12,720 bases of DNA from JBEKCP01 sp050014815 (lineage in GTDB: Bacteria > Planctomycetota > Planctomycetia > Pirellulales > Thermoguttaceae), in NCBI GenBank assembly GCA_050014815.1, contig JBEKCP010000091.1, positions 1 to 12,720 on the forward strand, in the 5' to 3' direction. Numbering within the stretch: the first letter of the stretch is position 1; each line of letters opens with the position of its first letter. Positions 6,495 through 12,720 of this stretch are shown piece by piece. Below the pieces are notes generated by a model. It did not search any database. It was not told the origin of the DNA and saw only the letters and a program-made list of their open reading frames with translations. The position numbers and the translations under genes are program-made.

Positions 6495-6953
6495 CTATTC
6501 TTTCGGCTGCCAGAAGAGTCGGATCAGCGTCGCTCCCAGGAGGCCACTGATGCCGACTGCAAAGACTGCTCCCATGGCCATCGCCCCGATACCAGAGTCA
6601 CCCGCAGTCATCAGGGGGTACGCGGCAGCAAGGAACGTCCCTCCGGCCGACCCGGCGATCAAGGCAACCAGGGCAAAAGAGCGGCCGAAGGCAAGAATCT
6701 TCTCCCCAAGCGAAAGGGCAATGCCCTTCGCTTTCTTGCGATTGACGATGCCCATCGTGCGCAGGAAAGCCGGAAACGAGAGGAGCAGCATGGCGACCCC
6801 TGCTCCCAGGTCCCATTTGAACACGGCTAAGACGACTGACACCAGGGTCGTGAACAAGAGCAGTGAAGCCAGGCTGAAGGTGCGTTGTGATATCGGCTCT
6901 TGGGGCGATGTTTTCGAGTCGCCGACGTACTCGGAGGATTCGGGACCAGTCAC
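6495..6953 (-). CDS. Small four-helix membrane protein, last gene of the operon
   Basis: A 152-aa hydrophobic protein with predicted helices at about residues 25-45 (TFSLASLLLFTTLVSVVLAVF), 48-66, 90-112 and 122-146, and a hydrophilic N-terminus of about 24 residues. The opening pattern, a polar stretch then R(T/R)FSLA(S/T)LLL, is common in small planctomycete membrane proteins of unknown function; I recognise no catalytic motif. The start is GTG 6953, which overlaps the stop of the radical SAM gene by four bases (GTGA), implying translational coupling. The frame stays open upstream to 7859, but that stretch lies antisense-frame inside the radical SAM gene and has the Arg- and Pro-rich composition of a shadow frame. 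As the terminal operon gene it may anchor or accompany the modification enzymes at the membrane. That is inference. Confidence 0.8.
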   Translation of the reverse strand: MTGPESSEYVGDSKTSPQEPISQRTFSLASLLLFTTLVSVVLAVFKWDLGAGVAMLLLSFPAFLRTMGIVNRKKAKGIALSLGEKILAFGRSFALVALIAGSAGGTFLAAAYPLMTAGDSGIGAMAMGAVFAVGISGLLGATLIRLFWQPKE

Positions 6954-8356
6954 GGTGTCAGCTCCACATGGCGCACGCCGCAAGCCAGCAGGTCGGCCTT
7001 GATAAAGGCCTCGCAGGTCTGGGTTGCCGGTTGATCCTGTCGATACTGGCGGAAGGGCCCGGACCGGAGGATTTCGGCGAGTCTGCCGTGCCCACCGGGA
7101 CGGTATACGTTGCACTCGGCAGCGTCCAACGGTGCCCGAATACAGGGAGATACCTGGCCGGTCAGGGCGTCGACGTAAACGGTTGCTCCGCGTTTGGCGC
7201 GGCAGCCGACGTGGGCCTCGATGCCATCGACGTCGACCAGCGGCATCCTGACTGCCGAGTCGAGGATCTCGAAGCGGCGGCAGTACTCTTCGCGCTCGTG
7301 GCTGTCGAGCATCATCCGCCGGCAGTCCGTGGCGCCGTCCGCCCCCTGGGGAGCTATGAAGAGGGAGTAATAGCCCAGGCGGCATCCGAAGCCGGCCATC
7401 TGATCGACGAATTGCGGATCGAGCACGGCCTGGCAGTTCTGCTGGAAGACCGTGCTGATGTAGCCGAACAGGAGTCCTTGGTCCCGCATCCGCTTGAAGG
7501 CGTCGGCAACCTTGTGATAGACGCCCGTGCCGCGCCGCCAATCGTTGATCGCTTCCGGTCCATCGAGGCTCAGGACCGGGATGAGGTTGGGCACCTTGCG
7601 GAGCCGCCGAATATCGCCGGGAGAGATCGTCGTGCCGTTGGAGTAGACGGAAAAGAAGACTTGGGGATGCCGGCGGACGACCTCGAACAGGCACTGCCGG
7701 CTCTCGTTGTCGTAGAATGGCTCTCCCTTGCCCACCAGCAGCACGTGGTAGACGTTTAGCCGCTTGAGCTGCCCGACAACGTCGTTTAGCCGGGCAGGGC
7801 TTGCGCCGGGCTGGTCGAGCTGCCCTGCGGCATAACACCCAAGGCAAGCCAGGTTGCACCGACCGAACGGGGCGACCATCGCGTCAATGGGTCTGACTTC
7901 GCAGCGATTGCCCTGCCGCATGCCGAGGAACTCGGCCTCGCGCACAGCGGCGCTCAGGATGCCCGAATGAATCCAGGTCTTCAACAAACCCGCCCTGACG
8001 CGAGAATCCAGCTCTTCGAGGCCCTGGAGGAATCCCGGCAGCTTGGCTCGGATGGCCGGACGATCCATGATGCCGCAGAGAAACTCGTGCTCTATGTCTC
8101 CGCAGACTGAAGCTGCCTGGCGGGGACTTTCACACGCACAGGATTCAACCAGCGCGCGATAGTCCACCGTCCGCTTGCGATAGCGGGCAATTACGGCCAT
8201 GGCAAGCAGTCCGAGAACGCGATCGACAAATCGGGTTCGGCAAACCTTTGCGAAACCTCTGCGCGCCCAGGGATGCCGGGTCAGAAAGCGGACAAGCCCG
8301 CACGACGAGCAGTCCGATCCGCCGCGATCCGGCGTCGATGGACGCTCTTCGGTCAT
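6950..8356 (-). CDS. Radical SAM enzyme with SPASM-like C-terminal cysteines
   Basis: A 468-aa protein. The radical SAM cluster motif is FGRCNLACLGCYA with Cys167, Cys171 and Cys174. GKGEPF (209-214) takes the place of the GGEP motif that contacts SAM, and VLSLDG (261-266) fits the barrel. Residues 1-155 are a helical N-terminal extension of unknown function, with Cys16 and Cys19. After the barrel, GCRAKRGATVYVDALTGQVSPC (Cys385 and Cys405) followed by Cys415, Cys448 and Cys459 resembles a SPASM or twitch domain, which binds auxiliary iron-sulfur clusters in enzymes that modify peptides and other substrates. ATG 8356 is chosen because GAGGAG lies eight bases upstream and the frame further out (to 8620) looks non-coding. 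It overlaps the 100-aa membrane gene by 4 nt (ATGA) and the next gene by 4 nt. Substrate unknown. Confidence 0.92.
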   Translation of the reverse strand: MTEERPSTPDRGGSDCSSCGLVRFLTRHPWARRGFAKVCRTRFVDRVLGLLAMAVIARYRKRTVDYRALVESCACESPRQAASVCGDIEHEFLCGIMDRPAIRAKLPGFLQGLEELDSRVRAGLLKTWIHSGILSAAVREAEFLGMRQGNRCEVRPIDAMVAPFGRCNLACLGCYAAGQLDQPGASPARLNDVVGQLKRLNVYHVLLVGKGEPFYDNESRQCLFEVVRRHPQVFFSVYSNGTTISPGDIRRLRKVPNLIPVLSLDGPEAINDWRRGTGVYHKVADAFKRMRDQGLLFGYISTVFQQNCQAVLDPQFVDQMAGFGCRLGYYSLFIAPQGADGATDCRRMMLDSHEREEYCRRFEILDSAVRMPLVDVDGIEAHVGCRAKRGATVYVDALTGQVSPCIRAPLDAAECNVYRPGGHGRLAEILRSGPFRQYRQDQPATQTCEAFIKADLLACGVRHVELTP

Positions 8357-8655
8357 GGCGATTGCTCCTCGTTGTCCGTCGGCGAGGCTTTCCGATGGTC
8401 TTGCTCCGTCGGATCGAGTCCAACAGGTGGCAACCTTCGCCGCGAAGTGCCCTCGCTGGGCGAATTGCCCAGGGCCGCCAAGGCCGCACGGTATCCGCAG
8501 TAGCATGCAAACGATACGCCCAGCCCGGCTCCGACGACAAGCACAAACATACTGCCGTTGGTCAAGATCATCAAGACACACACGGCGATTCCAACCGGGA
8601 TGAGAACTCCCACAACACAAAAGATTCCCAAGATTACCGCGCCGATTTTTTCCAT
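8353..8655 (-). CDS. 100-aa membrane protein of unknown function
   Basis: A small protein with two predicted membrane helices (about residues 6-31 and 36-60) and a charged tail of some 38 residues rich in Glu, Pro, Ser and Arg. Its cysteines are all in or beside the helices: Cys13, Cys26, Cys51 and Cys53 (ACYCGYRA). I do not recognise the family. The start ATG 8655 is supported by GGGAGGG four bases upstream and by its one-base overlap (TAATG) with the DUF3179 stop. Its own stop overlaps the radical SAM start by four bases (ATGA). The very tight packing argues for a real gene in the same process. It could be a membrane anchor or, more speculatively, a substrate of the neighbouring enzyme; nothing in the sequence decides this. 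Confidence 0.75.
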   Translation of the reverse strand: MEKIGAVILGIFCVVGVLIPVGIAVCVLMILTNGSMFVLVVGAGLGVSFACYCGYRAALAALGNSPSEGTSRRRLPPVGLDPTEQDHRKASPTDNEEQSP

Positions 8656-9578
8656 TATTCCCTCCCGCTGGTCGCGCCGTCCAGCTTCGCGTGATCGGTC
8701 ATGATCTGGTCCCAAGCAGACGCCAGATTCGTATCCGGGTGGAACTCTGCCCACGCAAACCAATAGCAAGCAACCTGAAGGCCGCGTTGCCGATCCGCCT
8801 GGTCCTCCGGTTGCCCTTGGGATACTGCCACGGGCTGGCCTCCGGTTGAGCACGTCCCCACCACCCGTTCTTTGCGGGGCAAGCGATCGTCGTCGTGCGT
8901 CGGGCGTTGCAGCAGGAAAGGCTTGGAGGGGAAGTAGCTCATTACCGGGCAGGTGTCGTTAGGAGCGCAGCAGTCGTGATCGCTACGAGACGGCTTGAGG
9001 ATGACCCCCACAGGATACCGCTGCCGCCAATCCTCCAGTCGACCGCGCCAAAGTGGAATCCGCTCCAACTGGGTACCGGCCATGGGGCCGTCGGTTGCTA
9101 CGCCTGTGAACTGCTGCCAACTCGATCCCGTTTCAAGATCCCGCATCACGAGGTTATTCCGGGCGAGCCTGGCCGGTGCAAAGTGAAGGCCCTGGTTGCC
9201 GGACCCGGCTCGGTAGGCCAACGCCGCTTCGGTCATCGTGCAGTGGGTTATCACGACTGCTTCCCCGCCGATACAATCATTGACTACAAGATGCCAGTCT
9301 ATCCGTTTAACCGGGATCGCCCGGGCCTCGCCGTTGAGTTCCAGGCCCAGGACCTCGGCGTCGGGCGGGTACTCGTCCGCTTGCGCGATAGAAATATACC
9401 CGGGCGAGTCGAGTGCGGCATACTCCGCGGGAATCATCACCCGGCTGCCCCCCAGCCGGAAGAAAAGCTGGAGCATGGCGACGCGGTACGGCAGCCAGAG
9501 ATACAGCAACCCAGCGACGGCAAGCCCGCTCAGGGCAATCACGAGTGCTTTCTTCTTCCTCGACCAACGCCGCCGCAT
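8655..9578 (-). CDS. DUF3179 domain-containing membrane-anchored protein
   Basis: A 307-aa protein with an N-terminal basic stretch and one membrane helix (about 11-30), so the rest probably faces outside the cytoplasm. The DUF3179 landmarks run in order: EVLGLELNGEARAIPVKRIDWHLVVND split over 75-101, IGGEAVVITHC (103-113), NNLVMRDLETGSSWQQFTG (141-159), GTQLERIPL (168-176), RLPRKERVVG (232-241) and YWFAWAEFHPDTN (272-284). The function of DUF3179 is not established. Two oddities are visible. The usual CPLC-type motif after the second strand is CTMT, keeping only Cys113, and residues 203-210 contain an added CCAPNDTC. The ATG at 9578 has GGAGGG four bases upstream, and the gap to the preceding gene is 26 nt. 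It overlaps the next gene by one base. Confidence 0.92.
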   Translation of the reverse strand: MRRRWSRKKKALVIALSGLAVAGLLYLWLPYRVAMLQLFFRLGGSRVMIPAEYAALDSPGYISIAQADEYPPDAEVLGLELNGEARAIPVKRIDWHLVVNDCIGGEAVVITHCTMTEAALAYRAGSGNQGLHFAPARLARNNLVMRDLETGSSWQQFTGVATDGPMAGTQLERIPLWRGRLEDWRQRYPVGVILKPSRSDHDCCAPNDTCPVMSYFPSKPFLLQRPTHDDDRLPRKERVVGTCSTGGQPVAVSQGQPEDQADRQRGLQVACYWFAWAEFHPDTNLASAWDQIMTDHAKLDGATSGRE

Positions 9579-9604
9579 GCTACCCTCCGCGGGTCACGAG
9601 GATT

Positions 9605-10939
9605 CTATCGCTCTGCTTGCTCCGTGCCGAACCCCGCCCTGGCGAGCATTGCCGCAAGCTCGGGGAGGAGTGCCTCGCGGAAAACCCACAGGACCGCACC
9701 GACGCCGAGGACGTACAGCAATTCGGTAAACTCCTCCCAGGCGCCGAACCAGACGAGGTTGTCGCAGAAAGCGTGGAAGAGCACCAGGCGGAGGAAGCTG
9801 AACCCCAGGGCCCCCGTCCCGGCCGCGAAGAAGACCTTCGACCATAGTACGGCATCGCGCTTTCCGAATTGCAACACCGCCACCGAGACCAGCAAAAGAA
9901 CCATGGCAAGCGCCGGGAGATAGCGGACCTCGAACACCTGGTCTACGACGGGGTGCGAATAGTTGTAGAAACGGCCGAAGATCGTCGTGTTGTAAGAGGC
10001 AGGCACCAACTCCACGCAGAGGGGCGCCGCCGCGAGGATCATCAGGACCGGAATGAAGAACAGAAAAACCCGCTGCAATCCGCAAGGCACGTCGGCATGC
10101 TTGGTGCAGCGGCGGCACAGGCCCAAGGCGGCACATCGTGCATCCGGGTCGCTGAGCTTGATCAATCTCCGATCCATGCCTTCGAGGATCGCGTAGATTG
10201 TCAGGCCGAAACAAAGGATCATCCCGTAGTCGTGCAGGTACTCGAAGGCCGTGGATCGATCGGCGTAGACGATATAGTTCGCCGCGCAGAAGTTCTCGCC
10301 GACGAAGAAGCAGACCAGGGCCCAGCGAAGGGCCGCCAGGTCCGGCGACTTCTGCCGCCATAAGATCACGATCAATAGTAGCGCCACAACGGTGTACAGC
10401 GGCTTGACGATAAGCCCGCTCACCACGGCCGCCCATTGTTCCAGGGGCGGCGATTCACGCATCGGCAAGGTGCGAACTTCGCCCGACTTCGCACGAAGAC
10501 GGCAGAGGCTCGGCGTACAGGGCTTCTCGGCGCTTGCCACCCAGTCTTGCATGCCGCCCTGGACGTTCGTTGCGTCGAGCACGCCTGCGGAGCGAAGTTG
10601 CCGCGTCGCCAGCGAGCTGAGGATGCCGCTCTGGCAGATCAGCAGCAGCCGCCTGCCGTGCAGCTCGGCCGGCATCCCTTCGGCCGATGTCAGGGCTGTA
10701 ATCCCGGCATAGGGCCAGTTGCAAGCAGCCTCGACATGGCCCTCCGCATACTCCTCCGGGGTTCGCACGTCGACCAGCACTGCGGACGTCCCGGGCGCGT
10801 CGAGGACCTCCCTGGCCGTTTCCGGACTGACGGCCGGCACTCGTGCCACCACGGCCCAGTAGAGGATGACCGGCGGGAGCCCTCCCAAGACCGCCAACAG
10901 AACCGTAACCAGCCGGACAGGGTGTTTGGGGATGTTCAT
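9605..10939 (-). CDS. Rhodanese domain fused to a multi-pass membrane domain with a cysteine cluster
   Basis: A 444-aa protein. A membrane helix (about 10-32) precedes a complete rhodanese-like domain: LVDVRTPEEYAEGHV (55-69), then the active-site loop ICQSGILSS with Cys102, and GGMQDW (128-133). Rhodaneses carry sulfur as a persulfide on this cysteine. The rest is membrane-embedded, with predicted helices at about 168-195, 203-222, 236-253, 289-308, 340-358, 365-390 and 404-420. Between helices, Cys269, Cys275, Cys278 and Cys286 (CAALGLCRRCTKHADVPC) form a C-x5-C-x2-C-x7-C cluster that could bind zinc or iron-sulfur. I do not recognise the membrane domain. If the first helix is a plain anchor, the rhodanese faces the periplasm and the cysteine loop's side is uncertain. 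It overlaps the acyltransferase stop by 4 nt (ATGA). A role in sulfur handling for the operon is inference. Confidence 0.9.
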   Translation of the reverse strand: MNIPKHPVRLVTVLLAVLGGLPPVILYWAVVARVPAVSPETAREVLDAPGTSAVLVDVRTPEEYAEGHVEAACNWPYAGITALTSAEGMPAELHGRRLLLICQSGILSSLATRQLRSAGVLDATNVQGGMQDWVASAEKPCTPSLCRLRAKSGEVRTLPMRESPPLEQWAAVVSGLIVKPLYTVVALLLIVILWRQKSPDLAALRWALVCFFVGENFCAANYIVYADRSTAFEYLHDYGMILCFGLTIYAILEGMDRRLIKLSDPDARCAALGLCRRCTKHADVPCGLQRVFLFFIPVLMILAAAPLCVELVPASYNTTIFGRFYNYSHPVVDQVFEVRYLPALAMVLLLVSVAVLQFGKRDAVLWSKVFFAAGTGALGFSFLRLVLFHAFCDNLVWFGAWEEFTELLYVLGVGAVLWVFREALLPELAAMLARAGFGTEQAER

Positions 10940-11520
10940 GGGGCTTCGGGCCTCCGTAAGATTCGGGCCGGCGATTGGATCAAGGTCGCGCCGGCCGGCA
11001 CATCGCGATCGGCGACCGAACAGGCGGCCACAACGGCTCTTTCACCGATCTCGACCCCGCAGCCGATGATGGCGAACCCGCCGACAAATGCCCCGCGGCG
11101 AATGAGCACTTTGCCGGCTCGGAACTGGTCGATGCGGAACTCGTGGGTGAAGATTTTCGCGCCCAGGCCGAAGAACACGCCGTCTTCGATGGTGATCAGC
11201 TCGGGAAACGTGGGGTCCACCCAAACGCCCGGCGAAAAGTAGACCTGGCGGCCCACGCGAGCCCCCAGGCGCCGCAGCATCCACACCTTCAGCCCGTTGA
11301 CAGGGACTCGAAATGCCAGCCCCAACAACAGTGCTTTGGCATAGAACCGGAGTGCCCGCCAGGTGGAGCCTTCACAATAACAAAAGCCTGTCGGCTCGGC
11401 GGGGTGGCACGTGGGGTGGATGAACAAGCGGTCGCCGGTCCGGCCCTGGCGGAACTCCCGCAGCCGGCGGTAGGCCTGTTGGAGGTCCGGCGTCTGTTCA
11501 GGGAGACTGCTTGCAGCCAT
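10936..11520 (-). CDS. Left-handed beta-helix (hexapeptide repeat) acyltransferase
   Basis: A 194-aa enzyme of the WbbJ/MaT-type acyltransferase family, which moves acetyl or other acyl groups from CoA to sugars and related acceptors. The hexapeptide rungs run from about residue 86 to 180: GARVGRQVYFSPGVWVDP, ITIEDGVFFGLGAKIFTHEF, VLIRRGAFVGGFAIIGCGVE and IGERAVVAACSVADRDVPAG. His126 in FTHEF is placed like the catalytic histidine of the family. The N-terminal part (1-85) has a Cys-rich stretch (Cys38, Cys47, Cys49) and an amphipathic segment (about 56-78) that may lie on the membrane. The ATG at 11520 lies inside the end of the upstream radical SAM gene, a 23-nt overlap with no good ribosome binding site, so translation probably depends on that gene. 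It overlaps the rhodanese gene by 4 nt. Acceptor unknown. Confidence 0.88.
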   Translation of the reverse strand: MAASSLPEQTPDLQQAYRRLREFRQGRTGDRLFIHPTCHPAEPTGFCYCEGSTWRALRFYAKALLLGLAFRVPVNGLKVWMLRRLGARVGRQVYFSPGVWVDPTFPELITIEDGVFFGLGAKIFTHEFRIDQFRAGKVLIRRGAFVGGFAIIGCGVEIGERAVVAACSVADRDVPAGATLIQSPARILRRPEAP

Positions 11521-12703
11521 GGCAGAGGTATTGTAACAGTTTGGGCAAAGGCCCGGGATCGTAGTCTCGCAGGACCGTCTGCGCAGCCTCCCACGACAAC
11601 GGCTGCCCGGTCCCTCCACCGTAGAATCTCCGCGCCTCGTACGCAAGACAGGCCGACGAGGGACGCCGAAGCAGGCGCTGCATCCGCTTGTGGATTGCCC
11701 GCACGCCCAACTCGTGGACGTTTCCGAAGGAAAGAGGTGCAAAGTCGCAGGGGAAGGCCTCGCCGCGGGCCGTGACATACAGGAACGAGAAGCCGGCCTG
11801 GCAGCCGAGGCACTCCGGGCTTTCCAGCCACGACATGCTGGAGACCTTGGGCATAGCCGCATCCCGGGCGGAGCGAAGCTGCACGGCGGCCAGTCTCTGA
11901 CGGAGGGCCTCGACGTCCCCGTTAGCCCGGCCGCCGCGGACCGGCACTTCTTCGAGCAACATCACTTCGTGCGTGCCCAGTTCTTCGCAGAACGCGACGA
12001 ACTGCTGCAAGCGATCCTGCTGCAACAAGGAGGGGCCGACGACAGCCTGGGCCGCCGTATAGAGTCCCGCCTCGCGGCATGCACGAATGGCATCCGCAGC
12101 CCGCTCCAGCGCGCCCGCCTGGCCGCGAACCCGGTCATGCTCGTCGGCGAGGAAATGGTCGACGCTCACAAAGGCGGCGGCCAGCCCGGCCTGGCGAAGC
12201 CGTCGTGCCTTGGGCAGATCGAGGCCGTAACCCGAAGTGAACAGGACGGGCGACAACTGGCGTCCAAAGGCCTCGACGACGGCCGGCAGATCGTCCCGCA
12301 CGAGCGGCTCGCCGCCGGTCAGGGCCACTCGGCACGTCCCGGCGGCTCTCAACTGCTCGGCCAGTCGCGCCAGGGTCGCCAGCGGCGGGTCTTCGCCGCC
12401 CCGGGCGAGGTTCGAGCAGCGGCCGCAGCGATAAGGGCAACGATCAGTGACCGAAACGTGGGCGACCAGCGGCACCCACTCCCCTTGCCCCATTCGCCGC
12501 ACACCTTGGAGATAACGGGCGTAGGCCGCGCTGCCGACGGGCGGAGAGTAGACGTTCATCTCCGCCACACCGCGATGCCACGTCGGCCGGGTACTGAGCA
12601 GATACCGCAGCATCCCAAGCGATTGCCGCGGCCGGAATCTCCAGGCCTCGCGGTACGCCAGGGTGCGGAGCACCACCTTGAGCCGGTCGATCCACAGGCT
12701 CAT
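11498..12703 (-). CDS. Radical SAM enzyme with SPASM-like C-terminal cysteines, first visible gene of the operon
   Basis: A 401-aa protein. The radical SAM cluster is Cys89, Cys93 and Cys96 in VTDRCPYRCGRCS, followed by LTGGEPLVRDDL (128-139), the SAM-contacting GGEP motif. VSVDHF (179-184) continues the barrel. The C-terminal region has Cys298 and Cys301 (ECLGC), Cys319 (AFPCDFAPLSFGNV), Cys352 and a final CHGC (394-397), a pattern like SPASM proteins of the PqqE/MoaA-like group with auxiliary clusters. The N-terminal 75 residues are basic and helical, with no motif I know. The ATG at 12703 has a weak G-rich ribosome-binding stretch upstream, and the window ends 17 bases further on, so the operon may start outside. 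It differs in sequence from the second radical SAM protein of this operon, so the pair is not a recent duplication. Substrate unknown. Confidence 0.92.
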   Translation of the reverse strand: MSLWIDRLKVVLRTLAYREAWRFRPRQSLGMLRYLLSTRPTWHRGVAEMNVYSPPVGSAAYARYLQGVRRMGQGEWVPLVAHVSVTDRCPYRCGRCSNLARGGEDPPLATLARLAEQLRAAGTCRVALTGGEPLVRDDLPAVVEAFGRQLSPVLFTSGYGLDLPKARRLRQAGLAAAFVSVDHFLADEHDRVRGQAGALERAADAIRACREAGLYTAAQAVVGPSLLQQDRLQQFVAFCEELGTHEVMLLEEVPVRGGRANGDVEALRQRLAAVQLRSARDAAMPKVSSMSWLESPECLGCQAGFSFLYVTARGEAFPCDFAPLSFGNVHELGVRAIHKRMQRLLRRPSSACLAYEARRFYGGGTGQPLSWEAAQTVLRDYDPGPLPKLLQYLCHGCKQSP

Positions 12704-12720
12704 AGATCCATCCCCAACGC

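Noticed and set aside
6954..7859. 454-aa minus-strand reading frame with the 152-aa membrane protein as its C-terminus
   Set aside because: The upstream part overlaps the radical SAM gene in another frame and has the Arg- and Pro-rich composition of a shadow frame; GTG 6953 with the GTGA junction explains the start.
8357..8620. N-terminal extension of the second radical SAM gene
   Set aside because: It overlaps the 100-aa membrane gene out of frame, while ATG 8356 has GAGGAG upstream and an ATGA junction.

Overview
The window is about 12.7 kb of GC-rich, densely coding bacterial DNA. It looks like a planctomycete or close relative. This rests on the protein types: a MotA/TolQ/ExbB channel protein with a long helical tail next to a partner with the FPFLAVLICTMG-type membrane helix, a small membrane protein opening with a FSLASLLLFTT-type helix, a full DUF3179 protein and a YfhO-type membrane protein. 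That placement is inference from family resemblance. No rRNA, tRNA, transposase, integrase or CRISPR array is visible.

Layout. (1) 1-1749, minus strand: a two-gene unit, a MotA/TolQ/ExbB-family protein followed by a TGATG-coupled single-pass coiled-coil partner cut by the window edge. (2) 1750-2081: a 332-nt gap between divergent genes, holding a strong compound hairpin. (3) 2082-4826, plus strand: one long YfhO-type membrane protein split by a single in-frame TAG. The reading frame and the family signature continue unchanged across the stop, and the stop lies inside the second copy of an internally repeated soluble segment. (4) 4869-5180, minus strand: a small HU-family DNA-binding protein with a hairpin in its leader. 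(5) 5361-5439: a 23-bp near-perfect inverted repeat of GGGGATT-type units whose right arm begins directly after the start codon of the next gene. (6) 5414-6436, plus strand: biotin synthase bioB, standing alone. (7) 6495-12703, minus strand: seven tightly linked genes, almost certainly one operon, whose upstream end may continue beyond the window.

In transcription order the operon encodes: a radical SAM/SPASM-like enzyme, a left-handed beta-helix acyltransferase, a rhodanese fused to a multi-pass membrane domain with a cysteine cluster, a DUF3179 protein, a 100-aa membrane protein, a second and different radical SAM/SPASM-like enzyme, and a 152-aa membrane protein. Five of the six junctions overlap (23, 4, 1, 4 and 4 nt); the other is a 26-nt gap with a good ribosome binding site. 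This order suggests an envelope-associated modification pathway combining radical chemistry, acyl transfer and possibly sulfur handling. The substrate cannot be read from the sequence. I do not recognise the set as a described system, and it is the best candidate here for something new. The main secondary points are the amber-interrupted, internally duplicated YfhO-type gene and the repeat that has supplied the first codons of bioB.
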